Below are positions 1-9,217 of a stretch of 64,000 nucleotides of DNA, piece after piece; position 1 is the stretch's first letter; every line of letters begins with the position of its first letter. The notes beneath the pieces are model-generated. The model did no database searches and was not told the origin of the DNA. It worked only from the letters and a program-made list of their open reading frames with translations. The translations under genes and the position numbers were made by a program. This DNA is from Acinetobacter tandoii DSM 14970 = CIP 107469. GTDB lineage: Bacteria; Pseudomonadota; Gammaproteobacteria; Pseudomonadales; Moraxellaceae. The stretch covers positions 62,001 through 126,000 of the forward strand of contig NZ_KE007375.1 of NCBI RefSeq assembly GCF_000400735.1, written 5' to 3'.

Positions 1-1011
1 GGTTCTGCGGCAGTTGTGGCGGCTGATCTTGCACCGTTTTCAACAGGTACAGATACAGGCGGTTCAATTCGCCAACCTGCATCTTTCTGTGGTTTAACGG
101 GTTTAAAACCGACCTATGGCCGTGTTTCGCGTTTCGGCATGATTGCTTATGCATCATCAATGGACCAAGGCGGACCAATGGCACGTTCGGCTGAAGACTG
201 TGCTTACCTCATGAATGTCATGGCTGGTCACGATGCGAAAGACTCAACTTCTGTTGAAAAAGATGTCGATGACTACGTTGCCAACTTAAATGCAACCGCA
301 GTCAAAGGCTTACGCATTGGTATTCCAAAACAATACTTCAACGTGGCAGGTTTAGATGCCGAAGTAAAAGCACGTGTTGAAGAATCGTTGAAAAAACTGG
401 AAGACATGGGCGCAGTTTTGGTTGAGATTGATCTCAACATGACGGAAGCCTATGTACCGACCTATTATTTGATTGCCCCTGCCGAAGCATCATCGAATCT
501 TTCTCGTTTTGATGGCGTACGTTACGGCTACCGCTGTGAAAACCCGACTGACATTTTAGACCTATACAAACGCTCGCGTTCGGAAGGTTTTGGTGCCGAA
601 GTTCAACGTCGTATCCTGATTGGTACGTATGCGTTGTCTGCGGGTTACTATGATGCTTATTACGTGAAAGCACAAAAAGTCCGTCGTTTAATTCAGCAAG
701 ACTTCTTAAAAGCTTTTGAACAAGTTGATGTGATTGCTGCACCTTCTGCACCAACAACTGCATATAAAATTGGTGCTAACCTCAGCCCAACAGAAATGTA
801 TTTAGGTGACATTTACACGCTTGCGGTGAACTTGGCTGGTCTTCCTGCAATCAATGCCCCTGTTGGCTTTGACCAAGCACAACTCCCTGTTGGCTTGCAG
901 TTGATTGGTAACTACTGGTCAGAATCACAATTATTGTCTGTCGTGCATCAGTATCAACAAGTGACGGATTGGCACACCAAACGCGCGGCAATTGCTGAGG
1001 AGAATGCATAA
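1..1011 (+). CDS. gatA: Asp-tRNA(Asn)/Glu-tRNA(Gln) amidotransferase subunit A, 3' part
   Basis: This is the amidase subunit of GatCAB. It releases ammonia from glutamine so that misacylated Glu-tRNA(Gln) or Asp-tRNA(Asn) can be amidated in the cytoplasm. The reading frame is open from base 1, so the 5' end lies outside the window; about 336 of roughly 490 residues are present. The amidase signature [12 protein letters not shown], with the nucleophilic serine, sits near the start of the visible part, and the C-terminal [11 protein letters not shown] and LPVGLQLIG segments are typical of GatA. The stop overlaps the gatB start by one base (TAATG), which indicates translational coupling. Family identity is very secure. 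Confidence 0.97.
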   Translation, partial: GSAAVVAADLAPFSTGTDTGGSIRQPASFCGLTGLKPTYGRVSRFGMIAYASSMDQGGPMARSAEDCAYLMNVMAGHDAKDSTSVEKDVDDYVANLNATAVKGLRIGIPKQYFNVAGLDAEVKARVEESLKKLEDMGAVLVEIDLNMTEAYVPTYYLIAPAEASSNLSRFDGVRYGYRCENPTDILDLYKRSRSEGFGAEVQRRILIGTYALSAGYYDAYYVKAQKVRRLIQQDFLKAFEQVDVIAAPSAPTTAYKIGANLSPTEMYLGDIYTLAVNLAGLPAINAPVGFDQAQLPVGLQLIGNYWSESQLLSVVHQYQQVTDWHTKRAAIAEENA

Positions 1012-2477
1012 TGGCTGAAGCTCAAAAGTTGAAATTGATTGACGGTTGGGAAGTCGTTATCGGGATTGAGATTCACACTCAGCTTGCAACTAAGTCTAAA
1101 ATTTTCTCAGGTTCTTCGACTGAATTCGGTCAAGACCCAAATACGCAAGCTAGCCTTGTTGACTTGGCAATGCCGGGTGTACTGCCTGTTTTAAACAAGC
1201 AAGTGGTAGATTTAGCAATTCGTTTTGGTTTGGGTATTGATGCCTACATCGACCAAGCCTCAGTGTTTGCACGTAAAAACTACTTCTACCCTGACTCACC
1301 TAAAGGCTACCAAATTAGCCAGATGGACAACCCAATTGTGGGCTTGGGTCATATCGACATTCAATTTGAAGATGGCTCGACCAAACGTATTGGTATTACC
1401 CGTGCCCACCTTGAAGAAGATGCAGGTAAATCGATTCACGACCAGTTTGAAGGCATGTCGGGCATCGACTTGAACCGTGCGGGTACACCTTTACTTGAAA
1501 TCGTGTCTGAGCCAGACATGCGTTCGGTTGAAGAAGCAGTTGCCTATATTAAAGCGATTCATACATTGGTGCGTTGGTTAGGTATTTCTGACGGTAACAT
1601 GGCAGAAGGTTCATTCCGTGCCGACTGTAACGTGTCTTTACGTCGTCCGGGTCAGCCTTTTGGTACACGTTGTGAATTGAAAAACCTCAACTCATTCCGT
1701 TTCATTGAGCAAGCGATCAATGTTGAAATTGAACGCCAAATGGAAATTTTAGAATGGGATGGCACGGTAGATCAAGAAACGCGTTTGTTCGACCCTGTGA
1801 AAATGGAAACGCGTTCAATGCGTTCGAAAGAAGAAGCGAACGATTACCGCTACTTCCCAGACCCAGACTTGTTGCCTGTGATTATTCCAGATGCACAAAT
1901 CGAAGCAATCAAAGCGACCATGCCTGAGTTACCTGCGGCGCGTCGTGAACGTTTTGTAGCTGACTTTGGTGTGACTGAGTACGATGCGCATGTGTTAACG
2001 CTAACACGTGAAATGTCTGAGTTTTATGAAGCCGTGGTTCAGGCGGCTGGTGGTGCTGCTCAAGGTAAAGTGTCTGCAAACTGGGTAATGGGCGAATTCT
2101 CGGGTGCTTTAAACAAAGCAGGCTTAGAGTTGGCGGATTCCCCTGTTTCGGCTGAGCAATTGGGCGGCATGATCGCGCGTATTGTGGACAATACCATTAA
2201 CGGTAAGATTGCGAAGCAAGTATTTGGCTTTATGTGGGAAGAAGGCAAAACTGCCGATGCCATTATTGCTGAAAAAGGCTTGAAGCAAGAAACCGATACT
2301 GGCGCGATTGAAGCGATTATTAAAGAAGTGCTTGCAGCCAACGAGAAGATGGTTGAGGAATACAAGTCTGGTAAAGAGAAAGCCTTTAACGGTCTTGTGG
2401 GTCAAGTGATGAAAGCAGCAAAAGGCAAAGCTAACCCTGCACAAGTAAATGAATTAATGAAAAAATTGATTGGTTGA
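1011..2477 (+). CDS. gatB: Asp-tRNA(Asn)/Glu-tRNA(Gln) amidotransferase subunit B
   Basis: GatB binds the misacylated tRNA and carries out the kinase and transamidation step using ammonia from GatA. The 488 aa length matches the family. The N-terminal [13 protein letters not shown] and the conserved region around residues 80-160 ([18 protein letters not shown], then [11 protein letters not shown]) are diagnostic. The C-terminal YqeY-like helical tail ends in [14 protein letters not shown]. It overlaps gatA by one base and is followed by an intrinsic terminator at 2509-2537. Nothing suggests transfer or damage. Confidence 0.98.
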   Translation: MAEAQKLKLIDGWEVVIGIEIHTQLATKSKIFSGSSTEFGQDPNTQASLVDLAMPGVLPVLNKQVVDLAIRFGLGIDAYIDQASVFARKNYFYPDSPKGYQISQMDNPIVGLGHIDIQFEDGSTKRIGITRAHLEEDAGKSIHDQFEGMSGIDLNRAGTPLLEIVSEPDMRSVEEAVAYIKAIHTLVRWLGISDGNMAEGSFRADCNVSLRRPGQPFGTRCELKNLNSFRFIEQAINVEIERQMEILEWDGTVDQETRLFDPVKMETRSMRSKEEANDYRYFPDPDLLPVIIPDAQIEAIKATMPELPAARRERFVADFGVTEYDAHVLTLTREMSEFYEAVVQAAGGAAQGKVSANWVMGEFSGALNKAGLELADSPVSAEQLGGMIARIVDNTINGKIAKQVFGFMWEEGKTADAIIAEKGLKQETDTGAIEAIIKEVLAANEKMVEEYKSGKEKAFNGLVGQVMKAAKGKANPAQVNELMKKLIG

Positions 2478-2508
2478 TTAATTCACTAATCAATTGATTT
2501 CATGTTAT

Positions 2509-2537
2509 AAAAAACCTCACTTCATGTGGGGTTTTTT
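2509..2537 (+). terminator. intrinsic terminator of gatA-gatB
   Basis: An A-run, then CCTCAC, loop TTCA, GTGGGG and six T. The stem has one G-U pair. It lies 32 bases after the gatB stop. Unusually, the ATG of the next reading frame (2538) follows the T-run immediately, so the GGGG of the 3' arm would also be the only ribosome binding site for that frame. Confidence 0.85.
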
Positions 2538-2712
2538 ATGGCATATTTTAATTTATTACAATCTTTTGCTGAATATGAAATTGAAGAATTAGAAAATAAT
2601 CTTATCTCAATAACATATGATACTAGCCGTTTTACAGAATATACGGATGAATCTATTCGTACTCGTTTTAAAGACTTAAAAGAAGAATCTTTTTTAATTT
2701 TACGTAATTTTC
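2538..2712 (+). pseudogene. 5' fragment of an FRG-domain protein gene, split by a transposon
   Basis: This holds the first 58 codons (starting MAYFNLLQSF) plus one base of codon 59 of a gene whose remainder lies at 9250-10562. The frame runs on into the transposon and stops at 2744, so any product made now is a 68-residue peptide with a foreign tail. Joining base 2712 to base 9250 (one target copy kept) restores one open frame of 1488 bases, 495 aa plus stop, with no shift. The ATG follows the gatB terminator directly, and the only Shine-Dalgarno candidate is GGGG in the terminator stem. Composition is clearly more AT-rich than gatB. On its own this fragment resembles nothing I recognise; its identity comes from the 3' part. 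Confidence 0.85.
2705..2712. repeat. left copy of the 8-bp target site duplication
   Basis: TAATTTTC directly abuts the left inverted repeat and recurs exactly at 9242-9249, directly after the right inverted repeat. Eight bases is the duplication length known for IS1595-family elements. The direct match extends a little further (2703-2713 against 9240-9250), but only the 8-bp choice also aligns the two terminal repeats. Confidence 0.9.
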
Positions 2713-2736
2713 CGATATTATGTAGCAACCGCACAA
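2713..2736 (+). repeat. left terminal inverted repeat
   Basis: It reads CG-A-TATTATGTAGCAAC-C-GCACAA from the outside inward. The reverse complement of 9218-9241 is identical except at positions 3 and 18. The shared core TATTATGTAGCAAC is 14 bases without mismatch. Confidence 0.9.
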
Positions 2737-2765
2737 AGATATAATAATCAATTGCTTACATTTAG

Positions 2766-2787
2766 AAAAAGCCGAGATTAACTCGGC
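2766..2787 (-). terminator. intrinsic terminator of the restriction operon
   Basis: Read on the minus strand: GCCGAG, loop TTAAT, CTCGGC, then TTTTTC. The hairpin overlaps the res stop codon (2778-2780) and ends about 30 bases inside the left inverted repeat, so the cargo operon brings its own terminator and should not transcribe into gatB. Confidence 0.85.
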
Positions 2788-5615
2788 ATTCTTGTTTGGA
2801 AATCAATGGCAAACTCTGATTCAGTGCGTGGTTCTGTATTGTAGAATTTAAAGCCTAAACACTTGACCTCTTTATAACCATGCGATTTGACTTCATTTAA
2901 GAACTCAACATAGTTTTTTGAATCATCTTGTTCTGCGTCAAAAACAATTTGGCTTTCATCGTCCAAACTTATCAATACTTCCTCTTTCCAAGCATCCTTT
3001 TCAAGTAAATGACCGCCTTTAGGCTCAATTAGGCATTGATAGTACATTTCGCCATTTTCAGCATCATTAATGATCAGCATATAGTCAGGGCTGAACCTTC
3101 GACCATCTTTAGGACTAAACAACCAATAGTCCAGTTCATTGCGTATCAAGTAAATTTCTGCACCCTTGTAGCGTGATTTAAGCTCTTCAATCTGAGTTGC
3201 AACAAACTTAACAAAGCGTTTTTCTTCGCTTGTGCCATAGTTCTCACTGTAGGCGTACCAATCGGCAGTTTCAACATCAAACTGTAGATCGGGGTTGTCA
3301 TGGCTTGACTGTGGTTTTGCACGTTCATCAGGTGCATGATCACTTGTTTCACCATCTAAATCTTGGATAGGGAATGAAACCAAGTAGATGTTCTTTTCTT
3401 GCTGAAAGATAGACGACAGTGATTTTGGTCTAAAAATATGACTTCCTGTAATTTGTGGCATGTGCCGATCTATGGCTTTACGCACTTCGGGTAGAATCAC
3501 ACCGACCAATAATTGCAGTTTTTCATGGGCTTCAAGTTGATCAATATCCTTACCTTCCGAATACGAATATTTAATCTCATATAAAGGTAGATATTTTTCA
3601 ATCAACTCATCAATGCTCTCTATCCCAACAATATGATTTTTCAGATGGTTAAATCGAAAGAAATTATTTTCTGATGACATTAATGCCTTACGGATAATAA
3701 ACGGTGAAAAGTATTCATCCGTTAAATGAATGGTTTTATACTGAATCCCTGCCTGAATACTATTTTGCTCTTTATCCGTTAAGCTTCTTGTATAAAGTCG
3801 GTAGGTACTTGCTTTGATTTCCCTCCTAAAAGTAGCATCAATTTCTGTATCCGTTGTTTTACTGCGGTGTAGTTGTTGATTAACCAATACAAAACCTTTT
3901 CTATAGGTTTCACTATTGAGGAATTCGGACTTGAGTTTAATCGTCCGTTTTTCCATACTTTTATTGACAATTCCCTCATCGAGTAAGGCATATTGCAAGT
4001 TATCTAAGAACGTGCCTGTTTTAACAAAGTGGTAGAAGAAAGTTTCCAAAATACGCCCATGCTCATGAGGTGCATTATCAAATTTACGTTTGAATGGGTC
4101 GAACTCATAACTATGTTCTTCATCAAATAACCCTCCAATTTGAGAAATCTTATAAGCTCTTGGCAGTTTGTATGGACACAATCTTGCACCACGACCAATC
4201 AACTGAATATCTTGTAGTGATACTTTTTTAGACTCTGAAATATCAAAATGAATGATGTCGTACAGGCTTAATACATCCCATCCCTCATTGAGTGCATTAA
4301 CAGAAAAAATTGCTCGAATGACATTTCTTTTACTATCTAAATGAGGAAGTAGATATGCTTTCTCCTTCTCCTTACTGTTATACGGCATGCTGTTATCTTC
4401 ACGAAAACGCATTTTAATTTCAGCAATAAACGCATTTAAGCCATTAGGGTCTTGAGAGGATACCAGCCCTGATTTTCGTGAACCAAGCCAACTAAACATT
4501 TGAGAGATAAATCGGTTTCGATCTTCTTCTATGAGTGATTGCTGTGTGCCTGAACTTAAGTTTTTTAAATGATCTAAGTCACTTATTTTGAGTGAACTAA
4601 TTACTTTATGGAAAAACTCCCGATCTTCCTCACTCTTAGCAATTTTAGTGGATTTAATCAAAATAATCGGATTAATCTCAACATTCATTTCACGATCAGC
4701 AAGTAATCTGCGGTATTCACTCATCACAACCGCATTGATGACCAATAAACGCTTTTGATCTTCAATCTGCGTTTCTTCGTTATAAAGGAAGCCGACTTCC
4801 TTGCTGTATCCATCCTTATTGAATTGCAGAAAATCGTAACGATGAATCAACTTATCACGATATTTTTTATGGATGAGAGGGTTTTCTAAATCTACGGTAG
4901 CGGTAAACTCTAACAGTAAATTATCGGGACGAGCATAGATTGCCGATTGAACAGCCGTTTCCCAATTGCGAATATCTTCTTCATCGGTTTTCTTGAGTTT
5001 TTTACGTGTATCTACGTTTAAACGGTGTGCTTCATCGGCAATCACCACAACAGCATTATCCGCAAAATCTTGAGCAGTTAAGCTATTTTCCTTGTCTTCT
5101 GTCAGGCGATTATATAACAGTGCTGTGCTGAAAAACATGAAGTTAATCGCATCTTTTTGGGCATCTTGAAAGCGATCAATCGCACGGATATGAATAGTTT
5201 TACCATTTAATTTAACCCCTTTAGGATTAAATAAATACTTGTCAAATTTATAATCGGTGAAGTTTTTTACCGCCTGATTCTTAATTTGCAATTGGTGTAC
5301 CAAGAACACAAAATTGCGGTAGCCTTTTTGATATAGATACAGAATAGCAGCAGCCATCGTGAGCGTTTTACCCGTCCCTGTCGCTAGGTTAAAAAGTAGA
5401 TGCTTTGCTTTGTCTGGGTCTTGCTCAAATAACCAAATAAAATGCTTGATCGCAACTTCTTGATAATCACGTAATGTCTTTGAGATGTTATCAGTTATAT
5501 AAGTCGGGAGTTTGTAATCTTGCACCCATTCCTGATATTCAGGGTTAGATTCAATTTGACTAAATAAAAATTGGTCTAGCGTATCTTTAACTTTATTTTT
5601 TACACGTTTTGTCAT
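2778..5615 (-). CDS. res: Type III restriction endonuclease, Res subunit (helicase-nuclease)
   Basis: This is the ATP-dependent motor and nuclease subunit of a Type III system. It acts with Mod to cut DNA between unmethylated head-to-head sites. The protein has 945 aa from the chosen ATG at 5615, which has GGTG six bases upstream; an in-frame ATG at 5627 lacks a site. Superfamily 2 helicase motifs are visible: ATGTGKT at about 79-84, ADEAH at about 193-197, an EFTATV motif near 235, and QLIGRGARL. The C-terminal nuclease motif PD (about 843-844) with EPK (864-866) fits PD-(D/E)xK. It overlaps the mod end by 23 bases, indicating coupled translation. All motifs look intact, so activity is expected. 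Confidence 0.93.
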   Translation of the reverse strand: MTKRVKNKVKDTLDQFLFSQIESNPEYQEWVQDYKLPTYITDNISKTLRDYQEVAIKHFIWLFEQDPDKAKHLLFNLATGTGKTLTMAAAILYLYQKGYRNFVFLVHQLQIKNQAVKNFTDYKFDKYLFNPKGVKLNGKTIHIRAIDRFQDAQKDAINFMFFSTALLYNRLTEDKENSLTAQDFADNAVVVIADEAHRLNVDTRKKLKKTDEEDIRNWETAVQSAIYARPDNLLLEFTATVDLENPLIHKKYRDKLIHRYDFLQFNKDGYSKEVGFLYNEETQIEDQKRLLVINAVVMSEYRRLLADREMNVEINPIILIKSTKIAKSEEDREFFHKVISSLKISDLDHLKNLSSGTQQSLIEEDRNRFISQMFSWLGSRKSGLVSSQDPNGLNAFIAEIKMRFREDNSMPYNSKEKEKAYLLPHLDSKRNVIRAIFSVNALNEGWDVLSLYDIIHFDISESKKVSLQDIQLIGRGARLCPYKLPRAYKISQIGGLFDEEHSYEFDPFKRKFDNAPHEHGRILETFFYHFVKTGTFLDNLQYALLDEGIVNKSMEKRTIKLKSEFLNSETYRKGFVLVNQQLHRSKTTDTEIDATFRREIKASTYRLYTRSLTDKEQNSIQAGIQYKTIHLTDEYFSPFIIRKALMSSENNFFRFNHLKNHIVGIESIDELIEKYLPLYEIKYSYSEGKDIDQLEAHEKLQLLVGVILPEVRKAIDRHMPQITGSHIFRPKSLSSIFQQEKNIYLVSFPIQDLDGETSDHAPDERAKPQSSHDNPDLQFDVETADWYAYSENYGTSEEKRFVKFVATQIEELKSRYKGAEIYLIRNELDYWLFSPKDGRRFSPDYMLIINDAENGEMYYQCLIEPKGGHLLEKDAWKEEVLISLDDESQIVFDAEQDDSKNYVEFLNEVKSHGYKEVKCLGFKFYNTEPRTESEFAIDFQTRMPS

Positions 5616-7344
5616 TTTTAGCACCATAGAATAAATCGGTTAAATTCATTTCTTCTTCTGAAACATGGTAACGACTGTCACGCATATCAGCATGGTTAAG
5701 AAACAATTGGTTTTCATCCAAAATGCTAATCAACAATTCCTTGCGTTGATCTAAGTCAAGGGAACGGAAGTTTTCGTCCTTTTCAAACTCATTTTTATCA
5801 AACCAAAATTTTAGAAAGGCATTTTTAGCCATATCAGCATAGACTTCATCCAATTCGCCTTTGCTATTCGCTGCCATAATTTGATTTAAAAAATCTTGGT
5901 TATATTTTTTTAGCTCAAAATAAACAAATGAACCACCACCTTGCCAATCCACCGATTTAGAAATACCACCTTGTTCACCCTCAAGGACTTTCAGTAAGCG
6001 AGCTTTGGTTATATCTTCGATGTAGTCCATTTGCTCAATACCAATCCATCTGCGTCCCATCTTGTGAGCGACAGCACATGTTGTTCCTGAACCTAAATGG
6101 TAGTCTAGAACGATGTCATTTTCATCAGTTGATAGTTCTATTGCACGTTGAATTAGATTTTCAGGTTTTGGGTTCTCAAATACAACATCACCAAACATGG
6201 CTTGTTGGTGCTTTGTTGCGTTTGTGGTGGTATCAGTAGAAGTCCATAAAATTGTATCAGGTGTTACATCAGACCAAAGTGTTGATGCAGCTTTTCCTTT
6301 ACCTGCTTCAATAGCATCTTCTAAATATACTTTTAATTGTGGTTTAGTTAAGCCCTTTGAACCAAATTGAATGCGATTTCTTTCAAGTAAACTGAGGTAT
6401 TCTTTTTCTGTTGTACGCCAATGACGACCTTTAGGTGGCGTATAAACATCTCCATTATTAGGATTGGTAATCTTATATTCTAAATTTTCACGGACATTAG
6501 GAGCATCAAATGGTTCAATTTTGTATTTACCTAGTTCATCCTCAAGATCAAAACCCTCTATATCCAAGGCTAATTTAAAATGAGCCTTATTGATTGCTGT
6601 TTTGTCTTTAGCGTATGTAAGAACGTGTGTGCTTGAAATAGATAATAAACCATCACTAGAAATAGATTTTCTTGATTGCCAAATTACATCCGCAATAAAA
6701 TTTTCCCGTCCAAAAATATCATCTGCTAATACCTTTAGGTAATGTGCGCCATCATCTGAAATAGTGATGAAAATAATGCCGTTTTCTTTTAAAAACTCTC
6801 TAGCAATTTCAAGGCGATTTTTCATAAAAACCAACCAAGAGGATAATTTAAAGTTTGAATTATATGCAAAAGTGTCCGCAGGTTTTGTATCTATAAAATA
6901 ATAAGGTGGGTCAATGAATATACATTTTACTGCATTAGAAAATCGTTGCTTCAAAGAATGCAAAGCGAGTAGGTTATTACCTTTAATTAAAAGGTTTTGT
7001 TGTAATTCACCATTTTGATCAAAAAAATTTATTTTAGTTTCAGATTCGTCTACTGTGTGCTGTGCTGTGCAAGGGTGCGAATAATATTGAAAATTAGTCA
7101 ATGCTTTTGGCTCAAATAACGTATCAATATCTTTTCCATCAATTTCTTGATGTAAAAAGCGTTCTTCACGCCCTGAATCCTCTTTACTCATACCTGCTTC
7201 AAGCACAGTATCTTTAAAAGGGAAGCTTAAAACCACATCGTTATTATTATTTAAAAAACCAATTCGATCATGGCTTGTGGAGTAAAGCCCAATTTTATTG
7301 CTATGGCGTGTGTATCTGCCTTTTTTCAGTGAATTATCAGACAT
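5593..7344 (-). CDS. mod: Type III DNA methyltransferase, Mod subunit (beta class)
   Basis: This is the site-specific adenine N6 methyltransferase that recognises the target and protects host DNA; Res needs it for recognition. It has 583 aa from ATG 7344. A longer upstream frame overlaps the DUF6471 gene and adds no family residues. The catalytic motif DPPY (145-148) precedes the SAM motif LDYHLGSGTT (413-422), the beta order typical of Type III Mod. The stretch between (roughly 220-390) is the likely target-recognition region. The C-terminal NLTDLFYGA tail is common in Mod proteins. No simple repeats of the phase-variable kind are present. It lies between the DUF6471 gene (31 bases upstream) and res (overlapping). 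Confidence 0.95.
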   Translation of the reverse strand: MSDNSLKKGRYTRHSNKIGLYSTSHDRIGFLNNNNDVVLSFPFKDTVLEAGMSKEDSGREERFLHQEIDGKDIDTLFEPKALTNFQYYSHPCTAQHTVDESETKINFFDQNGELQQNLLIKGNNLLALHSLKQRFSNAVKCIFIDPPYYFIDTKPADTFAYNSNFKLSSWLVFMKNRLEIAREFLKENGIIFITISDDGAHYLKVLADDIFGRENFIADVIWQSRKSISSDGLLSISSTHVLTYAKDKTAINKAHFKLALDIEGFDLEDELGKYKIEPFDAPNVRENLEYKITNPNNGDVYTPPKGRHWRTTEKEYLSLLERNRIQFGSKGLTKPQLKVYLEDAIEAGKGKAASTLWSDVTPDTILWTSTDTTTNATKHQQAMFGDVVFENPKPENLIQRAIELSTDENDIVLDYHLGSGTTCAVAHKMGRRWIGIEQMDYIEDITKARLLKVLEGEQGGISKSVDWQGGGSFVYFELKKYNQDFLNQIMAANSKGELDEVYADMAKNAFLKFWFDKNEFEKDENFRSLDLDQRKELLISILDENQLFLNHADMRDSRYHVSEEEMNLTDLFYGAKNDKTCKK

Positions 7345-7375
7345 TAAGAATATCCTATTTAGGTTTGGTAAGTGG

Positions 7376-7594
7376 TTATAGTCGAATTTCTTTACAATCA
7401 ATCGCTTTAAGTATTTGAAGCATAAATATTGCCCCAAACGTACCACGATTGATCTTGTTGCTAATGTTTTGTGGTGTTTCTGATATACCCATTGCTTCAA
7501 GCTTTTTGGATAGATCAATCAGGCTTATATTTTTTCGGGCAATTTCTGCCTTAATTAAGCCTTTGGCATAGTCTTTCCATTCATCGTCACTCAC
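7376..7594 (-). CDS. DUF6471 small protein, possible regulator of the restriction operon
   Basis: A 72-aa protein beginning MSDDEWKDYAKGLIKAEIA. The pattern of helices (a KKL segment, then ISETPQNISNKINRGTF) resembles a Cro/XRE-type helix-turn-helix and matches the DUF6471 family as I know it. It is the first gene of the cargo operon, 31 bases before mod, and is divergent from the transposase with a perfect 6-bp-arm palindrome in the shared promoter region. A role as controller of restriction genes, or of both divergent units, is inference; no activity is established from the sequence. Confidence 0.75.
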   Translation of the reverse strand: MSDDEWKDYAKGLIKAEIARKNISLIDLSKKLEAMGISETPQNISNKINRGTFGAIFMLQILKAIDCKEIRL

Positions 7595-7617
7595 GGTTTG
7601 ACCTCATAAAAGATAAA

Positions 7618-7632
7618 CGACATAGCATGTCG
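7618..7632. promoter_or_regulatory. palindrome between divergent cargo and transposase genes
   Basis: CGACAT-AGC-ATGTCG, a perfect inverted repeat 24 bases upstream of the DUF6471 start and about 80 bases upstream of the transposase start. A second, weaker one (AATCAT and ATGATT, 7646-7665) follows. The position suits an operator for a helix-turn-helix protein. Function is inferred from position only. Confidence 0.4.
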
Positions 7633-7714
7633 CTATAATATTTTAAATCATTATATTTGATGATTAAAACTATTACAATATATTAAGCATATCTTGTTTG
7701 TGATGGGTGATTTT

Positions 7715-8740
7715 ATGAAAAAAGAATCTAAGCAACATTTCCTACTATCAGCAAAGGCTCGTACTTTATCTGTATATGAAATTATGCAAATCACCCATGA
7801 ACAAGCTTTCTTATTGTTCAAAGAAATGCGGTGGGGAAAAGAACAACCGATATGCCCTCATTGCGATACCCAAGATCATCACTATTTCATACGTGGACGC
7901 AAGCAATGGCGTTGCAAGTGCTGTAATCATACGTTCAGCGTAACATCAGGTACGATCTTTGCCTTTCACAAACTACCACTCAAAATCTATTTAGCTGCTA
8001 TTGCCATTTACTCTAACGCTGTAAAAGGCTTATCTGCTTTGCAGTTAGGTCGGGATTTAGGTGTTCAGTATAAGACTGCTTTTGTATTGGCACATAAAAT
8101 CCGTGAAAGCCTTATAGATCAGCGTGACGATGAATTACTATCAGGTGATGTTCACATGGATGGTGCGTATGTAAATGGCTATGTACGCCCTAAAAACCAC
8201 AAGGATGACCGTGTAGATCGGCGCAAGGCTGAATATCAAAATCCAAATAAACGGTGCATTGTGGTACTACGCCAAAAAGCAATGAACAGTAATCTACAAG
8301 GTGCTGATAAAACCAAAACTTATGTAGTTTATAGTGAAAACCAAAAAGACATTAATCATCTTGCCAATCAGCATATCAAACACGGCTCAACAATCCATGC
8401 AGATGAAAGTACCGCATACGATACACTAAATGCTCGTTTCACGACTAAGCGTGTCAATCATCAATATGAATACCGTTCTAAAGATGGTGTGACCAATAAT
8501 CTTGCTGAAAGCTATTTTAGTCGGTTCAGACGTATGCAGTTAGGGCAGATGCACAAGTTTGGTGTGATGTACCTTGCCAACTATGCCAATGAAGCTGCTT
8601 ATCGTGAAGATACTCGTAGATGGTCGAATGGTGAAATCTTTACTGATATTTTAATGAAATGCGCTCAAACTCGAACACATAAAGATTGGTGTGGCTATTG
8701 GCAGGGCAATAAGCGTAAATCAGAGCGTTTAGTCTGCTAA
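7715..8740 (+). CDS. IS1595-family transposase (ISXO2-like DDE domain)
   Basis: This catalyses transposition of the surrounding element. It has 341 aa from ATG 7715, chosen because GGGTGA lies five bases upstream; in-frame starts at 7694 and 7703 are less well placed. An N-terminal zinc ribbon has CPHC at 47-50 and CKCC at 67-70. The ISXO2-like catalytic domain shows HMDGAY (Asp149), HADEST (Asp230) and NNLAES (Glu265), giving a complete DDE set. The frame is uninterrupted, so the enzyme is probably functional. Its 3' end overlaps the convergent 141-aa gene by four bases (8737-8740). Confidence 0.93.
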   Translation: MKKESKQHFLLSAKARTLSVYEIMQITHEQAFLLFKEMRWGKEQPICPHCDTQDHHYFIRGRKQWRCKCCNHTFSVTSGTIFAFHKLPLKIYLAAIAIYSNAVKGLSALQLGRDLGVQYKTAFVLAHKIRESLIDQRDDELLSGDVHMDGAYVNGYVRPKNHKDDRVDRRKAEYQNPNKRCIVVLRQKAMNSNLQGADKTKTYVVYSENQKDINHLANQHIKHGSTIHADESTAYDTLNARFTTKRVNHQYEYRSKDGVTNNLAESYFSRFRRMQLGQMHKFGVMYLANYANEAAYREDTRRWSNGEIFTDILMKCAQTRTHKDWCGYWQGNKRKSERLVC

Positions 8741-9162
8741 TCCGCTATGCCCCACAAATGAGGACGATGATTGCTATGGGCTATAATAATACCTTTATCT
8801 CTTAATCGGTTCAGCACTTTGATGAAGCTAGGTGAAATATCATTGCCTACAGATGAATCTATGCCTTTAATGTCCAAAACTTTCATCATTAAATCTTTGT
8901 AGTTCATTGGCTCTTTTGCTTCACGCAAGCAAGTTAAGACTAATGACTGTAGTTCACCTCTTCCAAAATAAGGGTTTCTTTGATTTGTACGCTTAGATTT
9001 AACGCTTCTTAGATCAAATTCAGGTGAAAATAACTTAATAGTGTGATCTACATGCAGTAGCATTTCAGAGATACGTTGAATTTCTTTTTGATGTGCTTCA
9101 ATTTGACCAAGCAATTCCGCACGTTTTTTAGTTAATCCTGATACGATATGTGATTCAGCCAT
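8737..9162 (-). CDS. 141-aa coiled-coil and winged-helix-like passenger protein
   Basis: Starts MAESHIVSGLTKKRAELLGQ. Residues about 8-50 are a heptad-rich helix suited to a coiled coil. Residues about 65-141 (FGRGELQSLVLTCLREAKEP, then SFIKVLNRLRDKGIIIAHS) look like a winged helix with a hydrophobic wing. I recognise a similar N-terminal pattern in small uncharacterised proteins near mobile elements in other Proteobacteria, but cannot name a function. It lies inside the transposon, ends inside the transposase stop, and begins 56 bases from the right inverted repeat. Possible roles are transposition helper or DNA-binding regulator; both are inference. Confidence 0.75.
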   Translation of the reverse strand: MAESHIVSGLTKKRAELLGQIEAHQKEIQRISEMLLHVDHTIKLFSPEFDLRSVKSKRTNQRNPYFGRGELQSLVLTCLREAKEPMNYKDLMMKVLDIKGIDSSVGNDISPSFIKVLNRLRDKGIIIAHSNHRPHLWGIAD

Positions 9163-9217
9163 AATCCCTTTCCTTATGTGTAAAGGAATTATTTTAAATG
9201 GCGAATCACTCTATTTA

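Noticed and set aside
2060-2444. Long minus-strand frames inside gatB and similar ones opposite typA, the thiolases and others.
   Set aside because: They are antisense shadows of strongly conserved genes, without ribosome binding sites or family likeness.
2703-2713. An 11-base direct repeat could be read as a 10- or 11-bp target duplication.
   Set aside because: Only the 8-bp choice (2705-2712 and 9242-9249) lines up the two inverted repeats base for base, and eight fits IS1595. The extra matching bases belong to repeat ends or chance.
2538-2744. A free-standing small gene after gatB.
   Set aside because: Its last codons lie in the transposon's inverted repeat, and the frame continues exactly across the insertion into the FRG gene.
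7241-7252. Short trinucleotide repeat (TTA/ATT) in mod as a phase-variation switch.
   Set aside because: Only three to four units of a triplet, coding Asn residues; slippage would not shift the frame.
7631-7641. CGCTATAATAT near the transposase promoter resembles the outer 11 bases of the right inverted repeat (9 of 11), hinting at a core insertion sequence without cargo.
   Set aside because: The likeness stops at once, while the distal repeats at 2713 and 9241 are 22/24 identical and have the target duplication.
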